The notes beneath the pieces were generated by a model. It was not told the DNA's origin. It ran no database searches and saw nothing but the letters and a program-made list of their open reading frames with translations. 17,072 nucleotides of DNA from JAZDLR01 sp964540995 (GTDB lineage Bacteria > Patescibacteriota > Patescibacteriia > UBA1558 > 2-01-FULL-52-15): contig CAZIOU010000018.1 in NCBI GenBank assembly GCA_964540995.1, forward strand, positions 1 through 17,072, given 5' to 3'. Shown here one piece after another: positions 1 to 7,047 of the stretch. The position numbers were made by a program, and so were the translations under genes. Position 1 is the stretch's first letter. Every line of letters begins with the position of its first letter.

Positions 1-9
1 TAAGACAGT

Positions 10-47
10 CCGCCCGCTTTTCTCTCGAAAAGCGGGCGGTTTATTTT
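10..47 (+). terminator. Intrinsic terminator of an upstream gene
   Basis: A 13-bp perfect stem (arms 10-22 and 27-39, loop TCTC) is followed by a T-rich run. No gene lies before it in the window, so it probably ends a gene outside. The first inverted repeat starts inside its T-tract. Confidence 0.85.
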
Positions 48-82
48 ACCCCGTTCGATACGAAGTTATCTAAAGGGACAAA
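45..82. repeat. Degenerate copy of the 39-bp inverted repeat
   Basis: Left arm TTTACCCCGTTCGATA (45-60) and right arm TATCTAAAGGGACAAA (67-82) match in 11 of 16 positions as an inverted repeat. The left arm differs by one base from the left arms at 7731 and 8218. The right arm ends exactly where the -35 box TTGACA (83-88) begins, the same arrangement as at 7769/7770. Confidence 0.65.
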
Positions 83-112
83 TTGACAACGGAACCTAAA
101 GAGCGTTAGATA
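83..112 (+). promoter_or_regulatory. Promoter of the 190-993 gene
   Basis: TTGACA (83-88), an 18-nt spacer and TAGATA (107-112). The 10-mer TTAGATACCC around the -10 recurs in the promoter of the paralogous gene at 1574. The predicted transcript would start near 119 and carry a leader of about 70 nt. Confidence 0.65.
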
Positions 113-113
113 C

Positions 114-175
114 CCCTACCGAGATCGTCTCGGTGGGTTCTTTTACACCTCTGCTATCAGACTGCGGTCTCATAG
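114..175 (+). promoter_or_regulatory. Structured 5' leader with two hairpins
   Basis: The first hairpin pairs ACCGAGA (118-124) with TCTCGGT (128-134), extends through CCC/GGG around a bulged T117, and is followed by TTCTTTT, so it looks terminator-like. The second pairs GCTAT/ATAGC and AGAC/GTCT (153-175) just upstream of the SD at 181. The predicted start site falls near the base of the first hairpin, so its exact fold depends on the real 5' end. Attenuation or control of ribosome access is possible but unproven. Confidence 0.4.
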
Positions 176-189
176 CCTACGGAGGAATA

Positions 190-993
190 ATGTCACTCAA
201 GGCAATCTTAGAAAAATTCCGCGAGGAATTACCAGATCTAGCTGTCTGGCGCCATCATGATAGGCTAATGAAGTCTCCTCCGATCGATGTGCCGGTCCTA
301 ATCAAAGGCTATGGAGCCTTCTATAACCAGATGGACTCGCAGCTGTGGTCAGCTGCCGTCATCAGTTTACTCTACCTTCGTAATGCCCTTCAGGGTGGAG
401 CAAATATCCAGTTGGTCGATATTCATCTGAGTCGCGCTGCTGGCAAGAGCATTCACGGCTGGGCTCGCGATCGGAATGAAGACAAGGGCATTCACTACGC
501 TGCCAACGAACTCCTGCTAGGGTTCCTGACTCGACCCGAAGAGCTCGGATTAAGCCGAGCTCAAAATGACAATGTGAGACAGTATCTCCAGAGAGCTCTG
601 AAGGAGCCGTTACCAACTGATCTGGCCGACGTGGCTTATAAAGCGGCCATCTATCGGCGAGTTCCGGAGATACTTATTCAGACTGGTAATTTACGCGTCA
701 TACGGACACTGGCGCAGGAAGTTGGCGTACGACAGTTTTACTATCCCTATTGGGGAGATCTGCCGAATATGCGCTACGTCAACACCCCACTAGACAATGG
801 GCTAGAGTCCATACGTTTACACCAAGAAGAGCTGAGGCTGGATATGGCTAATATTCGGGCTCGCTGCGCTACGAGCATTTACGCGGATCAGGGCGAAGCC
901 ATTCGCAATAATGAATATACCGCCGCTGTGACCCTGCTGACCCTATTGTCCTTCATCGAAGGCTGGCAAGAGCACATCAATCGGCCAAACTAG
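190..993 (+). CDS. Unknown protein, 267 aa, paralogue of the 1574 gene
   Basis: I do not recognise this family. ATG 190 is preferred over an in-frame GTG at 133 because GGAGG (181-185) sits 4 nt upstream and the GTG lies inside a leader hairpin. The protein is mostly helical-looking, with no signal peptide or clear membrane segment. Residues 179-191 carry GVRQFYYPYWGDL; the downstream protein at 1574 has GVTTIVWPGWKDL at residues 175-187 with identical spacing of G, V, P, W, D and L. Further similarity runs through the C-terminal third, where both have a D-x3-I stretch followed by a Cys and a hydrophobic helix. It is monocistronic, with its own promoter and terminator. Coding is secure; the function is unknown. 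Confidence 0.85.
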   Translation: MSLKAILEKFREELPDLAVWRHHDRLMKSPPIDVPVLIKGYGAFYNQMDSQLWSAAVISLLYLRNALQGGANIQLVDIHLSRAAGKSIHGWARDRNEDKGIHYAANELLLGFLTRPEELGLSRAQNDNVRQYLQRALKEPLPTDLADVAYKAAIYRRVPEILIQTGNLRVIRTLAQEVGVRQFYYPYWGDLPNMRYVNTPLDNGLESIRLHQEELRLDMANIRARCATSIYADQGEAIRNNEYTAAVTLLTLLSFIEGWQEHINRPN

Positions 994-999
994 CCGACA

Positions 1000-1031
1000 A
1001 TCCCCGCATCGATCTGATGCGGGGATTTCTA
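1000..1031 (+). terminator. Terminator of the 190-993 gene
   Basis: Perfect 11-bp stem ATCCCCGCATC (1000-1010) with GATGCGGGGAT (1016-1026), loop of 5, then TTCT. It begins 7 nt after the stop codon. Confidence 0.8.
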
Positions 1032-1038
1032 ATAACAA

Positions 1039-1082
1039 TTGACAAACACCCTGCTTTCGGCGCTCGGAGGGTGATTTCTTTT
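1039..1082 (+). other. TTGACA motif followed by a terminator-like hairpin
   Basis: TTGACA (1039-1044) is followed 2 nt later by a hairpin with CACCCT (1047-1052) and AGGGTG (1068-1073), then ATTTCTTTT. No -10 box or ORF lies between them. It may be a remnant of another promoter-gene-terminator unit or simply a back-up terminator. Confidence 0.35.
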
Positions 1083-1100
1083 CAGAAAAAAAGCTCTAAT

Positions 1101-1145
1101 AATAAAAGACCTCTTAATCTGCAGATCAAGAGGTCTTTTATTTTA
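1101..1145. terminator. Bidirectional terminator between convergent genes
   Basis: Arms AAAAGACCTCTT (1104-1115) and AAGAGGTCTTTT (1128-1139) are perfectly complementary, with an ATCTGCAGAT palindrome in the loop. T-rich runs occur on both strands (TTTTATTTTATT on plus). It ends 1 nt from the stop of the minus-strand gene and most directly serves that gene. Confidence 0.8.
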
Positions 1146-1436
1146 TTAAGCTATTGTTTTAACTTTGGACGTATTACTTTCAACCGAAGTCAATCGAGCA
1201 TCTACATCCAGTATTGCCTGCTCGACTCCTTCAAGGCGTGTCTCGACAGTATCAAGGCGCGTTTCCATCTTATCAAGTCGACTATCGACACCATCAAATC
1301 GGGTGTTCATACTAACACGCAATGATTCAATCTGATCTTTGGTGTCCTGCTTGATAGCAGAAACTGCTGTATCAAAATACTCTTTTGTAAGCTCTGAACC
1401 CATAGGGATATTGCTAATAATTAATTCCCTGTTCAC
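1146..1436 (-). CDS. Small coiled-coil protein, about 96 aa
   Basis: No named family is recognised. From about residue 33 the protein shows heptad-like repeats built on R-L-D-x-(V/M)-E-T-R-L and ends in a short charged tail, which predicts a long coiled coil and probable oligomerisation. No membrane segment or enzymatic motif is visible. The start is uncertain. GTG at 1436 lies directly after a TATTAT -10-like box on the minus strand, which would make it nearly leaderless; ATG at 1403 (residue 12) is the alternative. No SD is visible for either. The gene converges on the 190-993 gene and shares the terminator at 1101-1145. The plus-strand reading over this region is a shadow. Confidence 0.7.
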   Translation of the reverse strand: MNRELIISNIPMGSELTKEYFDTAVSAIKQDTKDQIESLRVSMNTRFDGVDSRLDKMETRLDTVETRLEGVEQAILDVDARLTSVESNTSKVKTIA

Positions 1437-1496
1437 CCTATAATATCATAGCCATCGCTGACCGCAAGTTGAGCGATTATTGTCACTATATGTCAT

Positions 1497-1526
1497 TTGA
1501 CAATAGCACCACTTAGGTATTAGATA
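1497..1526 (+). promoter_or_regulatory. Promoter of the 1574 gene
   Basis: TTGACA (1497-1502), an 18-nt spacer and TAGATA (1521-1526), with the same TTAGATACCC 10-mer as the promoter at 83-112. The preceding stretch contains TTGTCA (about 1490), which forms a loose inverted repeat with TTGACAA and could be an operator. The long inverted repeat seen at 45 and 7731 is absent. Confidence 0.65.
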
Positions 1527-1573
1527 CCCTCCAGTTACCCGTCCTTTCTATCACCAACCTCAAGGAGAATTCC

Positions 1574-2347
1574 ATGTCAATCCGAGAACAGGCACGAGCA
1601 GAGTTACCACACGACCATTTGCTAGTCGCCTTGATGGATCAACTGGCTCAACCGGGCGATACCGATCCTGAAAAAATGGCCGAAATCACGTTGTCCCTTT
1701 CTCTCGTGCTATGTCAGTATGAGCATCGTCGTACTTGGCGCTGGCTGGCGCTGTGGTTGCTGGAGCTCGTTGAGCTTCACCCCGATGACGTCCATCTCAT
1801 GAGTTCTTGTCGTCTGGCCTTAGCTCATGCTGCAGGCGCCTATCCGGGTACTGGCGATCACTCCGATTACCGTGCTTTGGAGATGTTGATCCGCTTCTAC
1901 GCTGCCCATCCTGAATTCTGCCCGCCGGATGGAGCAAGTCGCAACAGCGTCCGAGCCGCACTCAATTGTTATTATCGCTGTGGCCGGCCTTATAACCGTC
2001 AGTTGCTACTTCAGGCTCTATGTAATGTCCCGTGGTATGAGTTGATTGCCGATGAGCAGATGCTTGACGCGGTGCCAATACTGGCAGCCAAAATGGGCGT
2101 TACCACAATCGTGTGGCCTGGATGGAAAGACCTACATCAAGAAGTGGCATCAAGTATGGTCACCGATAAACCATTTCATCCGATGACTGCCAGTGTCATC
2201 CAAGCCGACATCCGATCTATCCAGATGGCGTGTTGTCAGAACTTCGTCTGTAACGATCTTCAGGCTTTCCGAGACTTCAAGATTGGCCCCTGCCTTCTAC
2301 TCCAAGGCTTACTGATGCAATTTTTGAATATCTATTACCATAGTTAA
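1574..2347 (+). CDS. Unknown protein, 257 aa, paralogue of the 190 gene
   Basis: I do not recognise this family. ATG 1574 follows AAGGAG (1562-1567) with a 6-nt spacer. The protein is rich in Leu, Trp and Cys and looks alpha-helical, without a signal peptide. GVTTIVWPGWKDL (residues 175-187) aligns without gaps to residues 179-191 of the upstream paralogue, and an ancestral repeat-type helical fold is plausible from the regular Leu/Ala spacing. Middle parts also align weakly (Y-x-A-x-E-x-L-x2-F-x3-PE). It has its own promoter and terminator. The two genes share promoter sequence, which suggests a common regulon and an old duplication rather than a recent one. Confidence 0.85.
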   Translation: MSIREQARAELPHDHLLVALMDQLAQPGDTDPEKMAEITLSLSLVLCQYEHRRTWRWLALWLLELVELHPDDVHLMSSCRLALAHAAGAYPGTGDHSDYRALEMLIRFYAAHPEFCPPDGASRNSVRAALNCYYRCGRPYNRQLLLQALCNVPWYELIADEQMLDAVPILAAKMGVTTIVWPGWKDLHQEVASSMVTDKPFHPMTASVIQADIRSIQMACCQNFVCNDLQAFRDFKIGPCLLLQGLLMQFLNIYYHS

Positions 2348-2361
2348 TTCAATCATACATT

Positions 2362-2394
2362 ACAGCGGTTCGAGCTCGCTCGAACCGCTGTTTT
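2362..2394 (+). terminator. Terminator of the 1574 gene
   Basis: Perfect 13-bp stem ACAGCGGTTCGAG (2362-2374) with CTCGAACCGCTGT (2379-2391), tetraloop CTCG, followed by TTTC. Confidence 0.8.
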
Positions 2395-2414
2395 CATATA
2401 CTTTTGAGCTTCAT

Positions 2415-2443
2415 TAGACAAAGCTAAATAGTTTCATTATAAT
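2415..2443 (+). promoter_or_regulatory. Upstream promoter candidate for nrdJ (P1)
   Basis: TAGACA (2415-2420), a 17-nt spacer and a consensus TATAAT (2438-2443). It lies 250 nt upstream of nrdJ, and no other ORF follows it, so it may give NrdR-independent transcription of nrdJ. The 345-nt gap between 2347 and 2693 otherwise holds only the terminator, the second promoter, the NrdR-like boxes and the leader hairpin. Confidence 0.5.
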
Positions 2444-2502
2444 ACGGCAACTGTCTGCTATTTCTCGATTGGGCTACTCTTAGCCAAAACTCCTTAAATA
2501 TT

Positions 2503-2531
2503 TTGAACCACAAGATATAGTGTGCTATACT
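2503..2531 (+). promoter_or_regulatory. Main nrdJ promoter (P2)
   Basis: TTGAAC (2503-2508), a 17-nt spacer and TATACT (2526-2531). The first NrdR-like box fills the spacer and the second covers the expected start of transcription, which is a layout suited to repression. It also argues against translation starting at the in-frame GTG at 2522. Confidence 0.7.
2508..2523. promoter_or_regulatory. NrdR-like box 1
   Basis: CCACAAGATATAGTGT matches the known NrdR consensus acaCwAtATaTwGtgt at 14 of 16 positions by eye. It sits inside the promoter spacer, 32 bp (start to start, about three helical turns) from box 2. Paired boxes at this spacing are typical of NrdR operators. Confidence 0.75.
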
Positions 2532-2539
2532 CGATTGAG

Positions 2540-2555
2540 ACACAATATCTTGTGT
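2540..2555. promoter_or_regulatory. NrdR-like box 2
   Basis: ACACAATATCTTGTGT matches the NrdR consensus at 15 of 16 positions and is itself a near-perfect palindrome. It overlaps the predicted start of the nrdJ transcript. Repressor (NrdR) binding in response to ATP/dATP status is known for the family; the gene for NrdR is not in this window. Confidence 0.78.
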
Positions 2556-2601
2556 TCTTGTCCACAAGCCTATGCGCCCTTGAACCGCCATTTGTAACCT
2601 T

Positions 2602-2639
2602 TCACCAGCGACTCGGTAGAGTCGAGGGTGACTTTTTTT
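2602..2639 (+). terminator. Terminator-like hairpin inside the nrdJ leader
   Basis: TCACC (2602-2606) pairs with GGTGA (2627-2631), and CGACTC (2609-2614) pairs with GAGTCG (2619-2624), with a symmetric AG/AG internal loop and a GGTA tetraloop. A run of seven T follows (2633-2639). It lies between the promoter and the start codon at 2693, so it would act as an attenuator if it terminates. No riboswitch fold or leader peptide of useful length is evident in the about 65 nt before it. Confidence 0.65.
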
Positions 2640-2692
2640 CGCCTCAAACGGCCAAAAACCAGCTAATAATAATTAAAAAATCAAAAAACCCC

Positions 2693-5600
2693 ATGCCTCT
2701 CTCCTCCATCAAGAAACGAAGCGGTCAACTCGAACAGTTTGACGCCCTCAAATTGGCCCGCAGTTTAGAGTTTATCCTAGTATCTCAAGGAATGAATGAT
2801 CGACCGCTACCCGATCAATTCACTACGGAAGTAATCGCCAAATTGGAACAGGAGTCAGAGAAGATTGCTGAGATTACGACTGAAGATGTCCGCAACGCAG
2901 TCAGCTGGGTACTGATGCAAAATGAATTACCGCAGGTCGCTCGCTTCTACTCACTGAATAAGGATAAGAAAATCCCTAACGAACCCACTCGCGCCGAAGG
3001 ACAAGGACTAAAGGTTACTCGTCTCTATACCAAGAAGGGCGTTGATCCATTATCAGAGATCGAATACGAACTTCGCACTTCCATTATCCGCAACGCTGAT
3101 GGCACCGTAGTAGCTGAAATGAAAGATATCGAAGTACCCAAGAGCTGGTCCCAAGTCGCTTCCGATATCTTGGCGCAGAAATACATCCGCAAAGCTGGCG
3201 TACCCCAAGTTGACGCTCAAGGAAACTACATTACCGATGCTCAAGGTAAACCGGTACTCGGTGGTGAACGTAGCGTCAGACAGGTAGTGAAGCGCTTGGC
3301 TGGCTGCTGGCGTTTCTGGGGTGAGAAATATAATTACTTTGCTTCTTCTGAAGATGCGCAAGCCTACGAGGATGAAATGGTCTACACCTTGGTACATCAA
3401 TTAGGTGCGCCTAACTCTCCACAGTGGTTCAACACCGGTTTACATTATGCCTACGGTATCACCGGCACCCCCCAAGGGCATTATTTCGTCGATCCGCAGA
3501 CTCGTGAGCTGACGCAATCAGCTGATGCCTATACCCACCCGCAACCTCATGCTTGTTTTATTCAGTCACTTAATGATGATCTGGTTAATGAAGGCGGTAT
3601 CTTTGACCTCGTTACTCGCGAAGCTCGACTCTTTAAATATGGCTCCGGTACTGGGTCTAACTTTTCTAATCTACGCGGTGCTCACGAACGATTATCTGGT
3701 GGTGGACGCTCTTCTGGTCTGATGTCGTTCTTACGTATCTTCGATCGCGCGGCTGGCGCGGTGAAAAGCGGCGGTACCACTAGACGAGCCGCCAAGATGG
3801 TGGTTGTCGACATTGATCATCCCGATATCGAAGAGTTTATCGACTGGAAGATGAAAGAAGAACAGAAGGTAGCTTCTTTAGTAACTGGTAGCACTATCAA
3901 TGCACGAGAACTCAATGCCATCATGGAAGCGGCCATCAATGACAAAACTACTGACTGGACCAAGAGCGTCACTGTGAAGAAAGCTATCCGTGAAGCGATC
4001 AATGCCGGAACTCCACTTAACTATATTGAACGTGTCTTAAGTCTGGTTGACCAAGGCTTCACGACCTTACCTTACAATATTCAAGATACGCATTTCGAAG
4101 GTGACGGCTATTCTACGGTGGCTGGGCAGAACTCCAATAACTCTGTCCGTGTAACCAATGAGTTCATGCAGTCAGTGGCCCAGAATAAAGATTGGAAACT
4201 AATCCGACGCACCGACGGACAACTAGCCAAGACGATCCCTGCCAAACAGCTGTGGGATAAGATCAACTACGCTGCTTGGTCCTGCGCCGATCCGGGATTA
4301 CAATTCCATGACACCATCAATGAATGGCACACCTGCAGCAACGATGGGCCGATTACCGCTTCCAATCCTTGCTCCGAATATATGTTCCTCGATGATACTG
4401 CTTGTAATCTCTCTTCTATTAACTTGGCGCACTTCCTCGATGAAGAGAATGGTAAATTCCAGATCGATAAATTCAAACACGCTGTCCGTCTCTGGACCAT
4501 TACATTAGAAATCTCGGTACTGATGGCGCAATTCCCTGCCAAACAAATTGCTTGGAATAGCTATCTCTACCGTACCTTGGGCCTCGGATATGCCAATTTG
4601 GGTACTATCCTGATGACGTTGGGTATCCCCTATGACAGTCCTCAAGCTCGAGGCATCGCCGGTGCTATCACTGCTATCATGGGCGGAGAATCCTACGCTA
4701 CTTCGGCCGAGATGGCCTCTATCCTCGGACCGTTCGAGCGCTTCGCCGCCAATCGCGATACCATGCTCCGTGTCATGCGCAATCATCGCCGCGCCGCTTA
4801 CAACGCTACGCCACAAGAATACGAAAATCTCACCGTCAAGCCACTCGGACTCGATCCGCTCCACACACCAGCTGATCTATTGGCAGCTGCTCGTGAGTCG
4901 TGGGATCGCGCTGTTTCCAAAGGTGAGACTCATGGCTATCGCAATGCACAAACTACATTGATCGCCCCCACGGGAACCATTGGTTTGGTCATGGACTGTG
5001 ACACCACTGGTGTCGAGCCGGACTTTGCTATCGTCAAATACAAGAAGCTAGCTGGTGGCGGCTATATGAAGATCATCAACCGCAGCGTGCACAAAGGTCT
5101 GAAACGTCTCAACTACAGCCCAGAGCAGATCAAAGAAATTGAAGCTTACGCTCTGGGTCACAACACTCTCAAAGGCAGTCCTCACATCAACGATGAATCA
5201 CTGACCAATCTCGGCTTGAGCGACAAAGATCTATCCAAGATTGAAGCGGCTTTCGTCTCGGCAATGGATCTGTCTTTCACCTTCAATGTCAGCGTCTTGG
5301 GTGAACAAACTTTGGCTCGTCTCGGCTTCACCGCCGCTCAGATTGCTGATCCCAATTTCCAGGTATTGAAACAGCTCGGCTTCACTGATGAGCAGATCAA
5401 GCAAGCCAACGAATACATCTTCGGTACTATGACACTCGAAGGTGCGCCACATCTCAAATCAGAACATTATGTTGTCTTCGACTGCGCCAACAAATGTGGT
5501 AGTCGCGGTACTCGCTATATCCCCTATGATGCCCACGTCACCATGATGGCGGCCACGCAACCCTTCCTTTGTGGTGCTATCTCCAAGACCATCAATATGC

Positions 5601-6415
5601 CTCACGAAGCTACTATCGCTGAAGTAGCTACTGTCCATGAGAAAAGCTGGACCTACATGCTCAAAGCCGTAGCACTCTATCGTGATGGCAGTAAATTATC
5701 ACAACCACTCAATTCCAAGACTGACGAAAACTCATTGCTTCAATTAGCCATGGCCGATGATGTCGATGAAACCGTCGGTGCCCGTGAATATCATCAGATG
5801 GTAGCAGCTGGCCGCGGTATTCAAGAGAAACTTCCTACGCAGCGTCGAGGCTTCGTCCAAGAAGCGCTGGTCGGTGGCCACAAAGTCTATGTTCGTACCG
5901 GAGAATATCCTGATGGCCGTCTTGGTGAGATCTTCATCGATATGTACAAAGAAGGCGCTGCTTACCGTAGCCTGGTCAATATGTTTGCTATCTCGGTATC
6001 CAAAGGTTTGCAATATGGTATCCCCTTAGAGGAGTATGTTGACACCTTCACCTATACCAAGTTCGAGCCAGCTGGCGTAGTCCAAGGTCATGAAAATATC
6101 AAGATGGCCACCTCGATCATGGATTATGTCTTCCGTCTGCTCGGCTTCGAATATCTCCAACGCATCGATCTAGTACAGAACAAACCAGAAAGCCCCCAGA
6201 AAACCTTGCCCATGGATCTTAGCCACACTACCGTAACACTCCAAACCAATGGGCACACTGAACAGAAAAAGGTAGCTGACCTCGACGCCAAAGACGCCGC
6301 TCGTCAACAAGGCTTCACCGGTGATCAATGTGGCGCTTGTGGCAGCATGAAGATGAAACGTAACGGATCGTGTATGCTGTGTGTGGACTGCGGGGAGACT
6401 ACGGGGTGCAGTTAA
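2693..6415 (+). CDS. nrdJ: Adenosylcobalamin-dependent (class II) ribonucleotide reductase
   Basis: Reduces ribonucleotides to deoxyribonucleotides using a radical generated from adenosylcobalamin, without oxygen or a small subunit. The protein is 1240 aa, in the range of the long NrdJ subfamily. An ATP-cone-like regulatory domain covers about residues 1-95. The radical-site motif NPCSE has Cys560 and Glu562. Cys288 (HACFIQS) and Cys571 (ACNLSSINL) fit the redox pair. APTGTIG marks the phosphate-binding region. The C-terminus has a Cys-rich tail with CGACG and CVDCG motifs, as used for re-reduction. ATG 2693 is chosen because it lies downstream of the promoter and NrdR-like boxes; the ORF stays open upstream to GTG 2522, but that codon lies within the operator. 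No SD is visible. Confidence 0.95.
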   Translation: MPLSSIKKRSGQLEQFDALKLARSLEFILVSQGMNDRPLPDQFTTEVIAKLEQESEKIAEITTEDVRNAVSWVLMQNELPQVARFYSLNKDKKIPNEPTRAEGQGLKVTRLYTKKGVDPLSEIEYELRTSIIRNADGTVVAEMKDIEVPKSWSQVASDILAQKYIRKAGVPQVDAQGNYITDAQGKPVLGGERSVRQVVKRLAGCWRFWGEKYNYFASSEDAQAYEDEMVYTLVHQLGAPNSPQWFNTGLHYAYGITGTPQGHYFVDPQTRELTQSADAYTHPQPHACFIQSLNDDLVNEGGIFDLVTREARLFKYGSGTGSNFSNLRGAHERLSGGGRSSGLMSFLRIFDRAAGAVKSGGTTRRAAKMVVVDIDHPDIEEFIDWKMKEEQKVASLVTGSTINARELNAIMEAAINDKTTDWTKSVTVKKAIREAINAGTPLNYIERVLSLVDQGFTTLPYNIQDTHFEGDGYSTVAGQNSNNSVRVTNEFMQSVAQNKDWKLIRRTDGQLAKTIPAKQLWDKINYAAWSCADPGLQFHDTINEWHTCSNDGPITASNPCSEYMFLDDTACNLSSINLAHFLDEENGKFQIDKFKHAVRLWTITLEISVLMAQFPAKQIAWNSYLYRTLGLGYANLGTILMTLGIPYDSPQARGIAGAITAIMGGESYATSAEMASILGPFERFAANRDTMLRVMRNHRRAAYNATPQEYENLTVKPLGLDPLHTPADLLAAARESWDRAVSKGETHGYRNAQTTLIAPTGTIGLVMDCDTTGVEPDFAIVKYKKLAGGGYMKIINRSVHKGLKRLNYSPEQIKEIEAYALGHNTLKGSPHINDESLTNLGLSDKDLSKIEAAFVSAMDLSFTFNVSVLGEQTLARLGFTAAQIADPNFQVLKQLGFTDEQIKQANEYIFGTMTLEGAPHLKSEHYVVFDCANKCGSRGTRYIPYDAHVTMMAATQPFLCGAISKTINMPHEATIAEVATVHEKSWTYMLKAVALYRDGSKLSQPLNSKTDENSLLQLAMADDVDETVGAREYHQMVAAGRGIQEKLPTQRRGFVQEALVGGHKVYVRTGEYPDGRLGEIFIDMYKEGAAYRSLVNMFAISVSKGLQYGIPLEEYVDTFTYTKFEPAGVVQGHENIKMATSIMDYVFRLLGFEYLQRIDLVQNKPESPQKTLPMDLSHTTVTLQTNGHTEQKKVADLDAKDAARQQGFTGDQCGACGSMKMKRNGSCMLCVDCGETTGCS

Positions 6416-6442
6416 TCAACGGAGCCTAACATATTAATTGCA

Positions 6443-6465
6443 AGGGCGGGTTTATAACCCGCCCT
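6443..6465 (+). terminator. Hairpin between nrdJ and the adenosyltransferase gene
   Basis: A perfect 10-bp stem AGGGCGGGTT / AACCCGCCCT with a 3-nt loop. It lacks a downstream T-tract (GATTATCATC follows), so it may be a partial terminator, an mRNA 3'-end stabiliser, or a short palindromic repeat. Confidence 0.5.
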
Positions 6466-6476
6466 GATTATCATCT

Positions 6477-7046
6477 ATGACAAAAAACGCCATGCAATCT
6501 AAAATCAAACGTAAATTTTCATTAGGTCAGATACATGTTTACACTGGCGATGGCAAAGGCAAAACAACTGCCGGTCTGGGGCTCGCCTTGCGTGCTTCTG
6601 GTCAGGGTAAAAAAGTCGCTATTATCTTTTTTGATAAAGGTGGGTTCGAATATGGTGAACGTCACAGTCTGCCGTTACTAAAGAATGTCGACTTCTTCGT
6701 CACTGGTTTGGTGCGCTTCAAACCAGGCACACCTTTCCGTTTCTCTATCCTTGATGAAGACAAAGCCGAAGCCGAACGCGGCCTGCAATTGGCTCGGGCA
6801 CTCTTTACCAAAGGCTACGACTTAATTATTCTGGATGAGATCAATACCTCAACCAAGTTGAAAATGTTGAAACTCAGAGACGTATTGCAACTGATGCAAG
6901 ACAAACCAGAACAGATCGAAATGGTGCTGACCGGGCGGCGAGCTCCCAAGAAGATCCTCGAAGGCGCCGACTTGGTGACGGAAATGAAATTAAAGAAACA
7001 TTATTTTTATAAAGGCATCGCCGCCCGCCAAGGAATTGAATACTAA
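6477..7046 (+). CDS. cobA: Cob(I)alamin adenosyltransferase, CobA/BtuR type
   Basis: Transfers the adenosyl group of ATP to the cobalt of reduced corrinoids, producing adenosylcobalamin. The 189-aa protein has the family P-loop G-D-G-K-G-K-T-T at residues 24-31, an L-A-L-R-A helix after it, and the acidic LDEIN motif near residue 120. Length and motif order fit the CobA/CobO/BtuR family rather than PduO. Start codons at 6477 and 6492 are both possible; neither has a clear SD. The gene lies 61 nt after nrdJ, whose enzyme needs this cofactor, so a shared supply role is likely, probably with scavenged corrinoid because no B12 biosynthesis genes are seen here. Its stop is followed 1 nt later by the Nudix gene. 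Confidence 0.9.
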   Translation: MTKNAMQSKIKRKFSLGQIHVYTGDGKGKTTAGLGLALRASGQGKKVAIIFFDKGGFEYGERHSLPLLKNVDFFVTGLVRFKPGTPFRFSILDEDKAEAERGLQLARALFTKGYDLIILDEINTSTKLKMLKLRDVLQLMQDKPEQIEMVLTGRRAPKKILEGADLVTEMKLKKHYFYKGIAARQGIEY

Positions 7047-7047
7047 T

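Noticed and set aside
1017..1325. Plus-strand ORF opposite the coiled-coil gene
   Set aside because: It begins within a terminator and spans the bidirectional terminator; the minus strand has the heptad pattern and terminator placement.
2522..2692. Extension of nrdJ upstream to GTG 2522 (57 more residues)
   Set aside because: The GTG lies inside the promoter and NrdR-like box 1, and the stretch covers box 2 and the leader hairpin. ATP-cone homology starts right after ATG 2693.
2538..2692. Cobalamin riboswitch in the nrdJ leader
   Set aside because: The leader is about 155 nt with only about 65 nt before the hairpin, and I see no B12-box-like sequence. A covariance search would settle it.
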